A DNA stretch of 64,000 bases from NCBI GenBank assembly GCA_000827205.1, contig KN832578.1, positions 27,899 to 91,898 of the forward strand. Reading direction: 5' to 3'. Below, piece by piece: positions 1-12,247 of this stretch. The position numbers and the translations under genes are program-made. The first letter of the stretch is position 1. Every line of letters starts with the position of its first letter. The notes under the pieces are model-generated. The model did no database searches. It was not told where the DNA came from and saw only the letters and a list, made by a program, of their open reading frames with translations. This DNA comes from Plicaturopsis crispa FD-325 SS-3 (lineage: Eukaryota > Basidiomycota > Agaricomycetes > Amylocorticiales > Amylocorticiaceae).

Positions 1-584
1 AGGAGCGCTGGGTACCTCGGCACTGCGTCCGTCGAGCTCGCGCCTCCGCCAACGGGGCCGAAGGTGATCGTCACGGAAGACTGCATCGTCTCATATGCGT
101 CGATTATCTCAGCAGCCAGCTTGCCACGCGGATCCTCAGCAACGCTAGCCTCAGCAGCGCCTTCCCCATCGTCCCCATGGCCCGACGTCGTAGAGGACCC
201 GACCGCGCCCTTCGCCTCCTCCATCTCCGTCAGCACGTCTGAGCCCCACTGCATCAGGCTCGCCTCCGCCTCGTAGTCCATGAGAACCGCGTCGCTCTTA
301 AGCTCGACGCGCTTGGCCTTCATCTGCGCGACGAGGTCGTTCTCCGCCTCGTAGCACGCGACGTGCACATAGCGCGCGCCGATCTTGAGGCAGTAGCTGT
401 TGGTGCGAAGCGTCTGTTTGCACGCCTTGCAGGACGCGTTACGGGCAGCGTGCGGAACGAGGCGTATGGTCACTCCCTTTGGGACACCGGTGTACGCGCG
501 AACAGCTGATAGTAAGGATATTTTAGCGGTGTCTTAAGATGTCAATCGCATTAGGCACTCACAGGAGGTAGGTGCTTTGGGCAT
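1..584 (-). CDS. Hypothetical protein with CCHC zinc-finger-like motif (3' end outside window)
   Basis: Two exons are visible (584-563 and 505-1); the intron is 57 bp with a GTGAGT donor. About 175 residues can be read and the frame runs off the left edge. Residues 20-60 hold C-x2-C-x18-H-x2-C (CKAC ... HVAC), the spacing class of PARP-type or similar zinc fingers, followed by an acidic, helical stretch. The zinc-finger assignment is inferred from spacing only. ATG 584 was chosen because it opens the frame that splices cleanly into the long exon. It is divergent from gene A1 and shares a promoter region of about 490 bp with it. Function unknown. Confidence 0.55.
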
Positions 585-1073
585 GATGAGTATTTCTTGA
601 GTACGTTCGTTTCTGCGTGTTTTCGTCAGATTGCTGTGTGCTATGAGGGAAAAAACGCGTCCGTGCGGCAGAGTAACGCACTGATATGTCACTTGCGCGA
701 GCTGTTGTGTCGTCTTTCTACGCGTTTTATCTGGACTTGGCGCGTTGTCAGCCATCGCAGATACAAATTTGATGCAAAGACGGAGTTTTATAGTACCTTT
801 GCGAAACGCGATTCCGTGTTTTGAAGTGGTGGTAGAGGTTGAAGGAGAGGACTGTCATTTGCGACGCGACCGACGCGAGATGCGTGCTCAAAGACAGGAG
901 CTATTATCACGGATTGGGATTGGTGACGCACTCAACGCTCAATATCTTTTGGAACGTGCTTGCAACGTGCTCGCAACTACAGAACATTTCTCCTGTTGTT
1001 TCTTGTCCATGCTCTAGATATTTGGATACTCCACTTCATCTTTACGAGCTGGCCATTGAAAGATTCGTTCGGC
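585..1073. other. Intergenic region, divergent promoter
   Basis: This 489-bp stretch lies between two divergently transcribed genes. Only short overlapping frames occur and no ATG-initiated conserved reading frame was seen. It probably holds both promoters. Confidence 0.5.
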
Positions 1074-3316
1074 ATGGAACCCACGGTGACTCTGTGTGTT
1101 GCCACTGGCAGGCCTTCGTGGTCGATTCCTACGGACTTGTTCGATGCGGCTCGCCCAAATCCCTGGCTAGACGACCCTTTGCCGGTCTCCGAGTCTGATC
1201 CACCTGAGTTTACTTGCGTCCGCAAGCGCTTCCACCACCGCGCTGACGACCAATGGGGCGACTATCCCTTTCGACTTCATAATGGAACGGAAATCCTATA
1301 TCACGAGTACAGAGCGCAGGGCTACCCACATGGCACCGTGGATGGAGAGCCTGGTGACATTTGGCTTGATGAATCGGATCCTATGCCCAGTCTGTATTCA
1401 CGGGACGTAGCGAAATGGGTGTCTTGGCCGGGGAAAGATTTGGGCACGCTGATACCTTATCCGCATTTAGGCGGCCACTACCTGTGGTGTCGGGATGCAG
1501 GCCCAGGATGGTACACCTATAGTTCCATTTCGGAAGATATCAAGCTCAGCAGAGCAATACACGAGAGCGATGTTCTCCTTGCATTTCTAGAGCGTGAGGC
1601 TAGAGCAGAGTTTGCGAGGAGTCGTCGAAAGCGCAAAGGTACGCGTGTATTTTGAAATGTACTGCTCAAACTGATGCGCTCTGGAACAATGAAAAAAAAA
1701 TTAGCGCGCCATGCTCGTACCAAGAATTCCATAGGCTCTAGCGACGCTGAAGATGTGCCTCTCGATGATGAAGGTGCGAAGCCGACCTGTACCCGCTTGT
1801 TTCTAAGCGAAGAAAAGACGAATGGCCTCACAGAGACGAACGACATCGGAGAGGGCTCAAAAAAGAGACAAATCAGCTACGACTCCGACCCCGACCCCGG
1901 TTCAGATTTTGAACCCTCCCCTCGCAAGCGGACTAAGACGCATGGAAAGCAAGGTATATATATTGTGTTCTGCACCTCCGAGTCCATTATTGACTTACAT
2001 ATATCACGTTCGCGGGCACAGAGAACTCGAAAGCCAACGGCCTCGTCAAGAAACTGACATCGAAGTCTGCCCGCCTCGAAAAAGAAATAGAACGTCTCGG
2101 CGACGCTCTCACAGAGACCCAAGAAACGCTGGAAACTTTCCGCGAGACGAATAATGACCTCGAAGAGCGCATCGCACGAGCCGCCCGCAAAAAATTGGCT
2201 GCGAAAGCGGCTCGTGAGCAGGAGAAGGAGAAGGATTCCCGGGACAAGGACCTGCTCGCTTCTGAGAAGAAAGAGATTTCGGCAGCCAATACTCTCCTCT
2301 CTCAGGAGCGGGACAGCCTGCGCAAATCGTTGGATACGTCAAACAACGCGCTTATGGAGATCGCCTCCAGGAATGTAGCTCTCATTGACCAGAACAAGCG
2401 CTTGGTCGACGCGGAAAGCGTGTCGAAGTCTGCGCAGGCGGATCTTCAGATGCAAGTCCTCCGGCATACGCACGAAAACGAGGAGCTACGGAGGATGCTA
2501 CAAGAACGGGATGCTGAGAGTGCCGTCCAAGGCGAGCCACTACCCGTAGCAGTGCTCGCGCAGCTGCCGGGACCCATCCGTCAAGTAGTCGAGTATTGTG
2601 CGTCTTTCAATGCTCTTGACAATCTAAATAAACCGTTCATTTCTATCCCGCAGTGAATCAGCAGAACAGCATCGCCGGCAATATGCGGACTGAAGTGGCG
2701 GAGGGTAAGCAGAAGCTCGCAGACGCGGAGGAGAGGCTCGAGACTAAAACAATGGAAGTTCTGCGAGGTCCGTGGCATGGTCTCGTCATGTTTCAGACCA
2801 TCTGACGACGTTCTCCCTTTCAAGCCAAAGCGGAAACTGCGTCCGCTCAACGAGATCTCGCGGATGCGACGAAGCGGCTGGTGGACAGCGAGGACAACTT
2901 CAAGAAGGCGACGGAAACAGCTCAAAATTGTAAATCCAGGTTCACAATGTATCAATTCGCCCGTAACTCTGACCCACTATGCACCAGGTCAAAAGCAACT
3001 GCATGCCCTCAACGATGCACTGATCACCGTTAACCACGAGCTCGCAGAATCGAAACGAAAACTCGAAGACGCCGAGGGGCAAGTCGCCGCCAACCAAAAA
3101 GGTGCTGTACCAGAACGCTGCCCGACCCTTGTTATTCATGGGCTTTAACTCACGTTCAATCTGTTAGACGTGATGGAGCTCACCGCGGCGCGTCAAGAGC
3201 TGTCGCTCAAATACGACAAGGAGGTGGAGCGACGCCTGGAGGCGGAGCGGAGGATCTCCGACCTGCAGAAAGCGGTCCGCGAGGTTCCGAATATGCTCCA
3301 GTCGCTGCTGGGTTGA
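1074..3316 (+). CDS. PWxD/GxPGD coiled-coil protein A1
   Basis: Seven exons (1074-1638, 1735-1953, 2022-2597, 2654-2767, 2825-2929, 2988-3101, 3168-3316) give 613 residues; all six introns are phase 1. ATG 1074 is the first ATG of the frame. Residues 30-33 are PWLD and 91-95 GEPGD. They are followed by LYSRDxxxW, a PHL block and LWC. A basic patch (PRKRTK, about residue 255) then precedes a coiled coil of about 350 residues rich in Glu, Lys, Arg and Leu. The C-terminus (AERRIxxLQxAxREVPN) matches paralogue A2 at 9.6-12.1 kb almost position for position, including intron sites. No known domain is recognised. A nuclear coiled-coil scaffold or regulator is an inference from the basic patch and helix only. 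Confidence 0.75.
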
Positions 3317-3611
3317 TTGCGAGCTTGTGCGTGCCGGTGCCATGCTATGAGTTGTACTAGTAGGTTGTGCTATGCTTTGTTATTTTTCATTTGATGGAAA
3401 TCGATGTCTGTTTCCTGACCGGCGGCGGTACAGCTTGCCTTTTGTCGTCTGTAGGGGCACATCCCAATGACCAAACGTTTGCGGTCGCATCCCATGACAA
3501 TTTTGTATACAATACATTCATTTTCGTGACCATACATAGTTGCACAATATAACTAGATGCGAAACGCGAATATCGACTGAACTATCCTACGTACTTGGTC
3601 CAAACGAGGAT

Positions 3612-5483
3612 CTACTCAGTCAACGCAGAACCCCCCTGCCTTACGCTGATCCTAATATCGATTGAAAACGTGCTAGGAGACTCCTTTGGCGTATTCACCG
3701 CCGTGATGACCGTATCACCAGACACCGTCGCGCTCACTTCCGCGAGACGGGATATAAAGTCGATAAATGGCGCTGCCCGGTGATAGTCGACGTAGCTGAT
3801 CCACTCGTCAAAGTCGTCGATATCGTCCTCCGCGGAGTGCTGGTACGTTGTCCAAAGGCTGTGGTGGAAGGAGTCGTCGCCGAAGGCCGGGAGCCTGTTC
3901 GACGTCACAAATTTGTAAATAGTATATTTAGTGAGGTGAATCTCGCAGAGTCCTGTGCACTGACCAGCCCATGTCCACAATTGAGATCAGCTCGGAGAGT
4001 AGTACGTGGATGTCGACGGAAGGCAGGTCCAATATGCGGGGGATCATGTGCGCGGTCGCGCACCGGCCTATCTGGACAAGCAGCAACTGCATTGCGCTCT
4101 TCCGGATACTCTGGCTGTAAAACCCTGGCCTGGAAAACAGTGAGATTCACGATTAGCATGGGAGCGAATAAAGCAAAGACGTCCATACTTACCTAGCAAA
4201 GTCTAGCAGGTCATCGTACATGCTATCGACTCCCTCCGGCGGTTCATCGTCTTCGTGTGGGAATACGGAAGCGATGCTGGCAAGTCTGCGTCGGATGATG
4301 ACGTTCGCGATACCCCTCAGGGTCGCCTCCCCAAACGAGATAAATGCCCGCGCGGGAAGCGAACCTAGACCCAGCGGGGAGCGGATGGTCCAGCTGCGGC
4401 TCGTGGAAGAGTTGTGGCTGCTAGATAGTAGCAAGGAGTGGCGGGAGTATCGGCTCGGAATGCTAGTGCGATGGGTGGGGATGCCGGTGAACGAGCCCTG
4501 GGGACAGGTGGTAAACGAGTCGTCGGAGATTGCTATCGCTCTGTCCGTGAGTGTGCAATGTTACATGCATACAAAAAAATTGGACGTTACAGTCATTGTC
4601 ATATCCTTCGTTGAGCATTGAATCGAGCGCCTGGAGGGAGAAAGTAGATTTGCTGGCCGTCATCGGGGGGAGATGCAGGTATGCAGATGCGATAGGGATC
4701 TGGGAGATGTCATGGATGATATCTGGACATGCACAGCCAGAAGACTTGCATAGTTCTCGAGACCCGGTGAGACCGCACAGAGAGCAATGCAGGCCTCGAG
4801 GCACGGAGCAGTGGCGGGGGTCATACACTGCCACCACGGACACGCTGCAAATCGTCGGACCGTACAACGCGAATCATGAAATGGGCGCCTATCGCTCGAA
4901 TGCAAAAGAACGCCCATACTGGAGATCACAAGGAGGGGACATGGCGATGGTGGAACGTTGGTAGAACGTCATGTTTGCATTCAGTACGGGCACAAGCACA
5001 GCTACGGCTCTCGTGATATTAATATTCGTTCGACAACACTGCATATGGGTTCGTTGAGTTGAAAGGAAGATCAGACATTCAACAGGCACTCACCTGGAAA
5101 GATTGCATTCGAGTCGTCATGTAGGAAGTAAATGTACGACATTCATACCAAGCGTGTGAGAGATAATCACAGACCGCTAGACCTCCGCTCAGCCAAGAGC
5201 CTACCAGATTGCAGTCGAGTCCAACGGTACGGCAGCCGCACGACAAAATGGGTACAGTTCCTTGCCTTCGTATATTCAGCGCGGAAACGAGATCAATGCA
5301 TACCTCATGCGTGTCCTCCGAATCCGTCCGCGTGGGGAATATCGCCGTCGAGTCGGAAGGGCGCATGATAGCATCGAGCATTGAAAATGACTGTATTTGA
5401 GATGGCGCAATGTCGAAGGTGGAGATCGATGGAAACAGGGGGCATCCTATCTGCGACGGGGCGGTGGAGCGCATTGCCACCAT
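3612..5483 (-). CDS. Hypothetical protein, cysteine-rich centre, helical C-terminus
   Basis: Six exons (5483-5094, 5038-4920, 4844-4591, 4532-4193, 4129-3965, 3894-3612) join in frame to 516 residues. Introns are 55-75 bp, with a CTAAAT branch in the last. The middle has a dense cysteine cluster (HCSxCG, CKSSGCACP, about residues 185-215). It is followed by a Ser-rich stretch and then a helical region (SIRKSAMQLLLVQIG, IPRILDLPSVDIHVLLSELI) that ends in an acidic segment. No family was recognised. ATG 5483 is followed by a second in-frame ATG three codons later; the first is used. It is head-to-head with the GNAT gene. Confidence 0.6.
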
Positions 5484-5653
5484 TCAGCATAGCGAGAGCT
5501 GTGTCGAGAGTGAATACCAAAACAACAGACTCTTCAAGGCTCGAGTACACATGATCAGAGGGATTCAGATTAGATCCTCACGACGGGATTTACTGGCCGC
5601 CGTAAAAAGGCTTTCGCGAATGCTCCCTCTCCTCCAGTGTCGCTCACCTTGAC

Positions 5654-6415
5654 ATGTCCGTCATTTCAACATATCACCCGCCTCTCGTTGAGCCTCGAGC
5701 AGGGGTCACCATCGCGCCCTTGACATACTCGGACCTCGACGCGATCGCCCGCATCCAATTCACCTGCTTCGCCGGCTTCCCGGAGAATCTATTTGACCCC
5801 GATCCAAGTGTACCGCTGGACGTGAGCACGCGGCGGACGGGCCAGCGGTATAAGCATTACATGGATAGCGGGCACAAGGTGCTGATCAAGGCGTACCTCG
5901 AGGATACAGGCGAAGTCGTCGGCGTCGCCGTGTGGCAGAAGCCGGGTGTCCCGTTCGCGGAGCCCGAGTGTGCGGAGGAGGACATGCCGGAGGCACTGCG
6001 GGAGGCGTACTCTGGCGTGAACATGAAGTATTGGAAGATGTTCCATGCGGCGGAGCGCGAGGGCAGGGAGGGCGTCCTCGGCGACGAGCCTTACTGGTGC
6101 GTGCAATGTATAATGATCAGTCATTTAGCATTCATTAATCCGAGGAACATTGCATTTAGGTACCTGTACATGCTCTGCGTCCTCCCGGAGCATCAAGGCC
6201 GCGGCATCGGATCCAAGTTGTTGAACTGGGGAATCGAGGCAGCAGACAATGCGGAGCCGCCGCTAGCAGTCTATATGGAGGCAAGTCCGATCGGGCAGAA
6301 ATTGTATGAGCGCAGGGGCTTCGAGGTGGTTACGGTGGTAGAGACCATGGAAGGGAGGCTGAAGGCGCCAGGCATGAAGAGACGGGCGGGGTATGCGGCG
6401 GCAGGGAATCCGTAA
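5654..6415 (+). CDS. GNAT-family N-acetyltransferase
   Basis: Predicted acetyl-CoA-dependent N-acetyltransferase. The frame is open over its whole length, but a 63-bp stop-free intron (6097-6159, GTGCGT...TTTAG) very likely interrupts it. Removing it leaves about 232 residues and joins YW to YLYML, giving a normal beta-4 strand. The acetyl-CoA pyrophosphate-binding loop is seen as PEHQGRGIGSKLL, followed by YMEASPIGQKLYERRGF, the typical C-terminal GNAT block. The N-terminus has ITIAPLTYSDLDAIARI-like order (motif C region). The substrate is unknown. Fungal relatives of this layout are usually small-molecule acetyltransferases. Confidence 0.85.
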   Translation: MSVISTYHPPLVEPRAGVTIAPLTYSDLDAIARIQFTCFAGFPENLFDPDPSVPLDVSTRRTGQRYKHYMDSGHKVLIKAYLEDTGEVVGVAVWQKPGVPFAEPECAEEDMPEALREAYSGVNMKYWKMFHAAEREGREGVLGDEPYWCVQCIMISHLAFINPRNIAFRYLYMLCVLPEHQGRGIGSKLLNWGIEAADNAEPPLAVYMEASPIGQKLYERRGFEVVTVVETMEGRLKAPGMKRRAGYAAAGNP

Positions 6416-8572
6416 GCAGCTTGCGCTTGGTCTGAGAAGCAGCGGAGGGTGTACAGCTGGTGTGGTGTTGGCTGTAGTAAAAGGAAAGGTGTATGTTATT
6501 AGTATGGCATGCGAGACGGGCGTATAATCGATAGAACAAACGACCGTGTACAATAGCATGTAAACGAGTCGAATCAGAGCTACTTGAGTTCGTCTGCGGC
6601 AGAGAACACATCGAGACTGAGACTCAACATATGGTGGGGATCAGCGATGAAATGCGATCGTTATCCAAACCAGAGCGTTCGAATCGACTGAGTAGCGCAC
6701 CCAAGTCTATACTTGTAGCAGAAGGTGTGGCGATGCAATGCTGAGTGGGAGTCAAAGCTAGCGTGCATTGCCTGCAATGCGCGTCCCGTCGACTAGCCAC
6801 GAGCGGATGGACGTGAGATGCGGCGAAGGGAAATGACTAACATCGAACGCACCGTTGTCCAAAAAGAAAAGAAACCGCGTAAATCTGTAGATTTACTAGC
6901 GAAGGTCGTCAGAAACTTGGAGGTCGTTGCCTCACAGACGCCAACCTCTCAGAAAGTGCTCAGAATGCAGTGTCCGCTTTGTCGTGCGCTTATCCCGTGT
7001 GAAGCCCATGCTGATCTTTTATGAACGATGCAGCAGCATTGCATTCCGTTCTGCGGAGTGAGAGCAACGGTCGTTCCTGGGCCCCAAGTGCGTTAGGGAG
7101 TGGTACCGTCAAATCCGGCATCTCGGCAGGCTCACTTGGATTAATTGTTCAAAACTTGTTTTGAAGACAGTCTCGCCGGAGGGCCGTGTCATCGTTTCCG
7201 CCCTCGTCCCAGTCGGATGCGAGTAGGACAAAACTCAGTATTGGAGAGACGACAGCAGGACGACAGGTAAACAAATATTGAAAGAGGACCTTCAGGTCGA
7301 CGACTCGAAGGTTTGCGTTGAATCGTAACATACTGAAAAGACCTGGGCCTGAATATTACAGTAGCTGAGGTGTGGCTGTGCAAAATTCAAATTTCTTGGC
7401 CTAAGTCGCGTCGATTTCACGGTGGCTCGGACCAGGCTCGGACTTGAGCAGCTTGTGTACAGCTCAGGCTGCTTAGTGGCTGCTTGCACTTGGCTTGCAC
7501 AGTGCAAACCACGATGCGTACTCTCCTGGCACTTATTTCCCAGCCCGTTTACTGAAAATCTTGAACACTGCCAGAACATAACCATTCTTCAGGCTAGAAT
7601 CCCAATGTTGAGCGCCCTACCTCAGGCTATCGGACATGGCCCAAACTCGAATAGCTTCAGCCTTTCGATTGTGCATATTGCAGTTTCTTCTAGGCTACAT
7701 CTCAGACGCGTACAAGACGGCGAACGCTCTACACGGTAAGGGAAGAAGGGGGTGCGCGCCAGCAAGTCTGACGACGGTACGGCGCTCGATTCTTCACTCA
7801 AGTTTGCATGGCGTATGATCGCTGCAACCTGAACCGCGGCCCAGCAAGCTACGTGTCCTGCTCTGAAGAAAAAGCTACTTCCGTATATGTTGTCAGTTTC
7901 AGTTTCCTCGCGCTTCGTGAGCTTGCTCTTGCTAAACAGAGTGCACAGCATATAATCCGATCGATGAGAATTGACGCGGACGCCTTGTGCGCCTGCATTC
8001 GTTACATTCAAAATCACAATTCGGCGTCCATCCTTCTAGCTTTGGTGGTAGCCCCCTCCTAATGTCTTCTAGTACGATACGGGCGGCCGGAGTCCACGAT
8101 CATCTTATTATGTACGCTACGCAGGCCTTACTGTCTTCGGCTAAACGGGCACGGAACGAACCTGTCTCCTGCGCGCGCCTGCACTAGCCTGCACGGTCAT
8201 AGGGCTATCGTAATTCTCTGTGGAAATTCGGACTGTACATTTCATCTCTGCATGGTGTGTAGTTTCATAGCGCTCGGCTTATCAGGTTCCCAAACAGCCC
8301 ACGACGACTCCAAAATCATGAAACACAGAACATCAAGGAATCCCGCGGTGGTGTTGCACATGTTCAGTACCACGGGCCATTGCGAGTCCGGGGGATGATT
8401 GCTAGACCATTTGTACGCTTTTCAGGCGCTACAAGTGAGATGCGTTGGCTATAAAGACCCGCCTCTTCAGTAGAGCTCGACAGGACGATCGCCCCCAACT
8501 CCCATCACCTGACGGTACGTCTTATTCTCTGCACCCCTTCCTCTCAGCGGTCACTCAACGCTTTGTACAGTC
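6416..8572. other. Long intergenic region
   Basis: About 2.1 kb without a convincing gene. One ATG-initiated frame of 68 codons (6818-7024, plus) ends in CPLCRALIPCEAH, a compact Cys/His cluster that could be a small zinc-binding peptide, but nothing else supports it. The remainder shows only short frames on both strands and simple AT/GC mixed sequence. The last 130 bp contain the TATA box and 5' leader of the KP4-like gene. Confidence 0.4.
8449..8456 (+). promoter_or_regulatory. TATA box of KP4-like gene
   Basis: CTATAAAG lies about 120 bp upstream of the start codon. Between them a GTACGT...TACAG leader intron (about 8515-8570) can be read, so the transcript start is probably near 8480. 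Confidence 0.5.
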
Positions 8573-9028
8573 ATGAAACTCCTAGCCATCCTCGCTGCCT
8601 TCGTCGCTGTAGCCCTTGGGTCTCCCGCGTTAAACAAGACGTCCGATATCGGGCCCATTGCGCTCTATTCCAATAACTGCAAGGGCAGCAGCTTCTGCAG
8701 CGCAGGAATTGAGGGCGATTGCGAGAATGCGATCGGCACCGTCGCTCCCAGCGCCACCTACACGGACCAGACGCAGTTCTCGTACGGCAACTGCTACAGT
8801 ACGTGCGACGTCTTGGCTGTATGCAGCTGGTGTTGATAAGATTCTCCGTTTTTCCCTCTCGTAGTGATCTATGCGACGAACGGTGCAGGGGCGCAGCCCG
8901 TATCGGGGCAGGTCATAATCAACACAGCCAATACCATACTGTCGGCATGCGGCGACTCATGTGGAAGCTACGGGACCAACAACAATGGATGCTCCAGCTG
9001 CCATGTCACGCTGAACTACCGGTCCTGA
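8573..9028 (+). CDS. Secreted KP4-like (killer-toxin-fold) protein
   Basis: Two exons (8573-8798, 8865-9028; 66-bp intron, GTACGT donor, CGTAG acceptor) give 129 residues. Residues 1-17 form a clean signal peptide (MKLLAILAAFVAVALGS). The mature part has eight cysteines, an NNCKGSSFC block near the start and CHVTLNY at the C-terminus, the arrangement seen in KP4-type killer toxins and their fungal homologues. KP4 itself blocks Ca2+ channels of sensitive fungi. Whether this protein does so cannot be read from sequence, since many fungal homologues have unproven roles. The frame is intact, with no stop or frameshift. It stands alone, 3' to 3' with A2. Assignment rests on motif spacing, not on a search. 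Confidence 0.7.
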
Positions 9029-9553
9029 ATGGAGCCTCGTTGGTACGCAATCATGCATTTGGACGGTCACTTGGATTTATTGACGTGCAGAGGTAGGACT
9101 TGTAGGAATGGAAAGGGATAATTACGAGTACCTCTCGTGGACGTTTGCTCATAGTCGATACGTTGTGTGCTTGGAAACTTGTGATGGAGCAGTCGAACAG
9201 AATGGAAAATATTGTGGCCCCACCTTTATCTTGTCCGTGATGTCGAGCGCGAGCGCGCACAGACTGCAAGCTTCCGCCTGGGACAACTTCCTGGTTACTT
9301 TTGCAATGACAAAGATTGTCGCCGCGCACCGTCGCCTAGTTGTCGCCGCGCGAGCATGGGTACCCAAAAAAGGAGATGCGTTGTTTGGCAAATTTGGCCC
9401 GACCAAACAACGCCGCACCGGCGTTCTGACTCTCAGTGGGGAGGAGACGTACGTCGTACACTAACAAGATGACATTCATTCATTCGCTATGGTACATCAA
9501 GTAATATGTACGGGCTAAACATTTAAAGCCATAGATAATCAAAGGCAGCTATT
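9029..9553. other. Intergenic region between convergent genes
   Basis: About 525 bp separate the 3' ends of the KP4-like gene and A2. Short frames only; it presumably holds both 3' untranslated regions. Confidence 0.45.
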
Positions 9554-12115
9554 TCAGGACAGCAACGCCTGAAGTGTGTTCGGGAGCTCACGAATTGCAC
9601 TCTGTAACTCGGTTATCCTTCGTTCGGCACGCCCGCGGCCCTCCCTTTCCTCGTCCAATTTCGATACTAGTGACTGGCACTCTATCGACAATTCGTGTGC
9701 AGCCGCCGGGAACCAAACAATAAGAGTCGGGTCGTAAGCTTAAGGGGGACAGTAGGGACGTACCTTGTCGCGCGTCGAAAAGGTTTCCTTCTGTGCTGAC
9801 TAGTCTCTGTCCCAGCTCGGCACGCTCCTGCTCAGCGGCAGTCAGCATGCTGTTGATGGTATCGAGCTGTTGATGAGCTTTGACGTGCAAGTGCGACAAT
9901 TTAGTGGCAATTGACTGTAGATCAGACGGACGCGTACATTTTGTGGCTTCCTGCGTCACGATTGCAATAGTTTGATTGGCATTTTCAAGTCCATCTTCTG
10001 TCCTCGACAGAGAAGCCTTGACGGTAGCAATTTCTTCGTCGGCTTGAATGCCCGAGGCTGAGCGGGGAATGATATCTTTATCATCATGGCTAGAGCGTAC
10101 CTTTTTGAGACCTCTCCATTGCTTTCACCAGAGTTTCCTCACGTTCTGCAAGCCGCAGTGTAGCATCTGTGAGAGCCCTCCGAGTGAGCTCCATCTCGGC
10201 ATTGACTTGATAAAAAACATGAGTTGGTTAGAGAGGGAGAAACAACACGCCGCGTACCTCTTGAGACTTCCTCGTACTTCGCATGGAGTTTCGCCTCCGC
10301 CTCCTCGAGCCTCTGCTTCATCTCCGCCACGTTCCTCTGTGCCTCGCTTCGCATTTTACTGGCACCGTCCATGTACTCATTGACTGCGACAGAAGGCTGC
10401 AGCGTCACAACACCACTGGCGGTCAAATGGAGGTCTGAGAACACGCACAATATTCGAAAGCTTTCTGAATCGGTTCAGGAAGAGACGGGCCCGAATCGAG
10501 TGACGGTAGTTCTACATCTACGGAATCCTCGACTCCCTGTTTTTCAACCTGCTTGACCAAAGCGCGTCAGAATCTACACCTCAGCGAAAAGTCGGCAGCA
10601 TACCTTGGTTGGGGAGCGCGGTTTACAGTCGAGACTCTCCGGTTTGGACCCGCCTGAGCCACCCGCCAGACGGTCACGTTCGTTGACAAGATCGCGATTG
10701 ACTTCAGAAAGCCGCTGATTCTCTGTAACGAGACTGTCAATCCTGTCGCGATGATCGGCCAGCTGCTCCCTCTCCTCGTCAAGCAAGCGTTGCGAGGTGT
10801 CTTGAGCGTCGGTGAGGGTTTTGACCCTCTGCGCGAGATGTTTGCTCTTGTCCCGATATTTGCCGACCTGCTCTTCCGACTCACCAAGCGCGTCAACGAG
10901 GCGCTGATTGTCGTTCTCAAGGCGGCGAAATCTGGACATGGCTGAAGTATCAATTTCTTCGATCAGAAGGATCGTACGTTAGTGAGGGCTGTAAGCAGTA
11001 TAATGCTGAGAACGTCTACCTTCAACAAGAGACTTGTCGAACTTCACTTCGGAGGCAGACGAGGGCGCGCGAGTCCGCATCCGCTTGCGAGGCATGCGAA
11101 CAGGCTCTGAGTCTGAGCCCACATCTGGATCAGGAACGTCTGTCTCGTAGACATCGTTATCAGCTCTGGTGTCGGCGGGGCGAAACATCATAGATAGGGC
11201 TTCACCCGGATGAGGTGTCTTGCGGCGCCTCAGTGGCGACCTGGATTTGGAGGGCCGAGGCGTGGAAATCACCACCATGCATCTGTTCTCCACTGGAAAT
11301 GGGGTGCGTGATGGACGCACGGGCCTGTGATCATTTGTGGAGTGCCCTCCAACTATTCTGTCGTTAAACCCAGAGCAAAACGCGATTTGATGGACGTTTT
11401 CATACCTGCGTTTTCTGGCTTCACTTGAGCGGTATCATTCGCCTCTGCAATATCGTCAGAGCTACGAGTTCCTGTAGATCTCTGTGACCCCGTATCAGGA
11501 ATTCAACACAAGGCGCAGTGTCGTACCTTCTTGCTCGCGATGCAGGCCATCGCTCGCTACGCGTCCTTGCCGCTCAACCTCCAGGAAGGAAAGTATGGCC
11601 TCGCGCGCACCCATTGTGTCTCCCAAGTCGTTCCTACCATTCATCAGCTGTTCCCTAGTGCACCAAACGACGCCGTCCTCATTCCGGCACCACATATACC
11701 TGTCGTGCAGATGGGGGTGGGGAACCAAGTGGTACGCGTATCGCCCCGGCCAGGCTACCCAACCCTGCGCATCGTGCGCCCACAGACCTACAGCGCAGAT
11801 TCCGTGCCCGTAAACGTCGATCCACACGTCGCCGGGGTGCCCAATGTTGTCTAACGGGGAGCCTTGAGCACGGAATTCATAGTATGGTATGTTCAACAAG
11901 TTCGTGCTCTGTAGGCGGTAAGGATAGTTATTCCAGTGGTCCTGTACGAGATCATGATGCTCAAAGCTTTTTAAACGGCAATTGTAGTATGGTGGGCTCC
12001 TCCCCGCGTCTTGTGGCAAAGGATCGTCCAGCCATGGGTTTGGCCGGGAAGCGTCGAACAGGTTCGTTGGAATTGACGACGAGAGCAGGGTAGCATCTGC
12101 AGATGTGAAAGCCAT
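9554..12115 (-). CDS. PWxD/GxPGD coiled-coil protein A2
   Basis: Nine exons (12115-11527, 11471-11406, 11292-11020, 10941-10604, 10548-10449, 10383-10258, 10205-10101, 10042-9764, 9681-9554) give 667 residues; seven of eight introns are phase 1. It is the closest relative of A1: shared DLFDA(A/S)RPNPWLDDPLP, GHPGDVWID and PHPHL blocks, a basic patch (MPRKRMRTR), and a long coiled coil. The same EY-phase-1 intron is followed by MRxE, and the end is AERRITELQxAIREL. It is about 54 residues longer than A1, mainly through a larger third exon. The frame continues upstream of ATG 12115 into the terminal repeat of a transposon-like element, so the start at 12115, which aligns with A1, is preferred. 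Function unknown. Confidence 0.75.
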
Positions 12116-12247
12116 GAGAAAGAGATTAGAAAGACATAAGTCAGTATATTTCGAGTAGGTAGAGCGTATGTGAGCGTTTACATTTTTAAGTTTCCAGGCG
12201 TTCACGTTGATCACAATGCTTTCCTTTCGGAGACCGATGAGACTACT

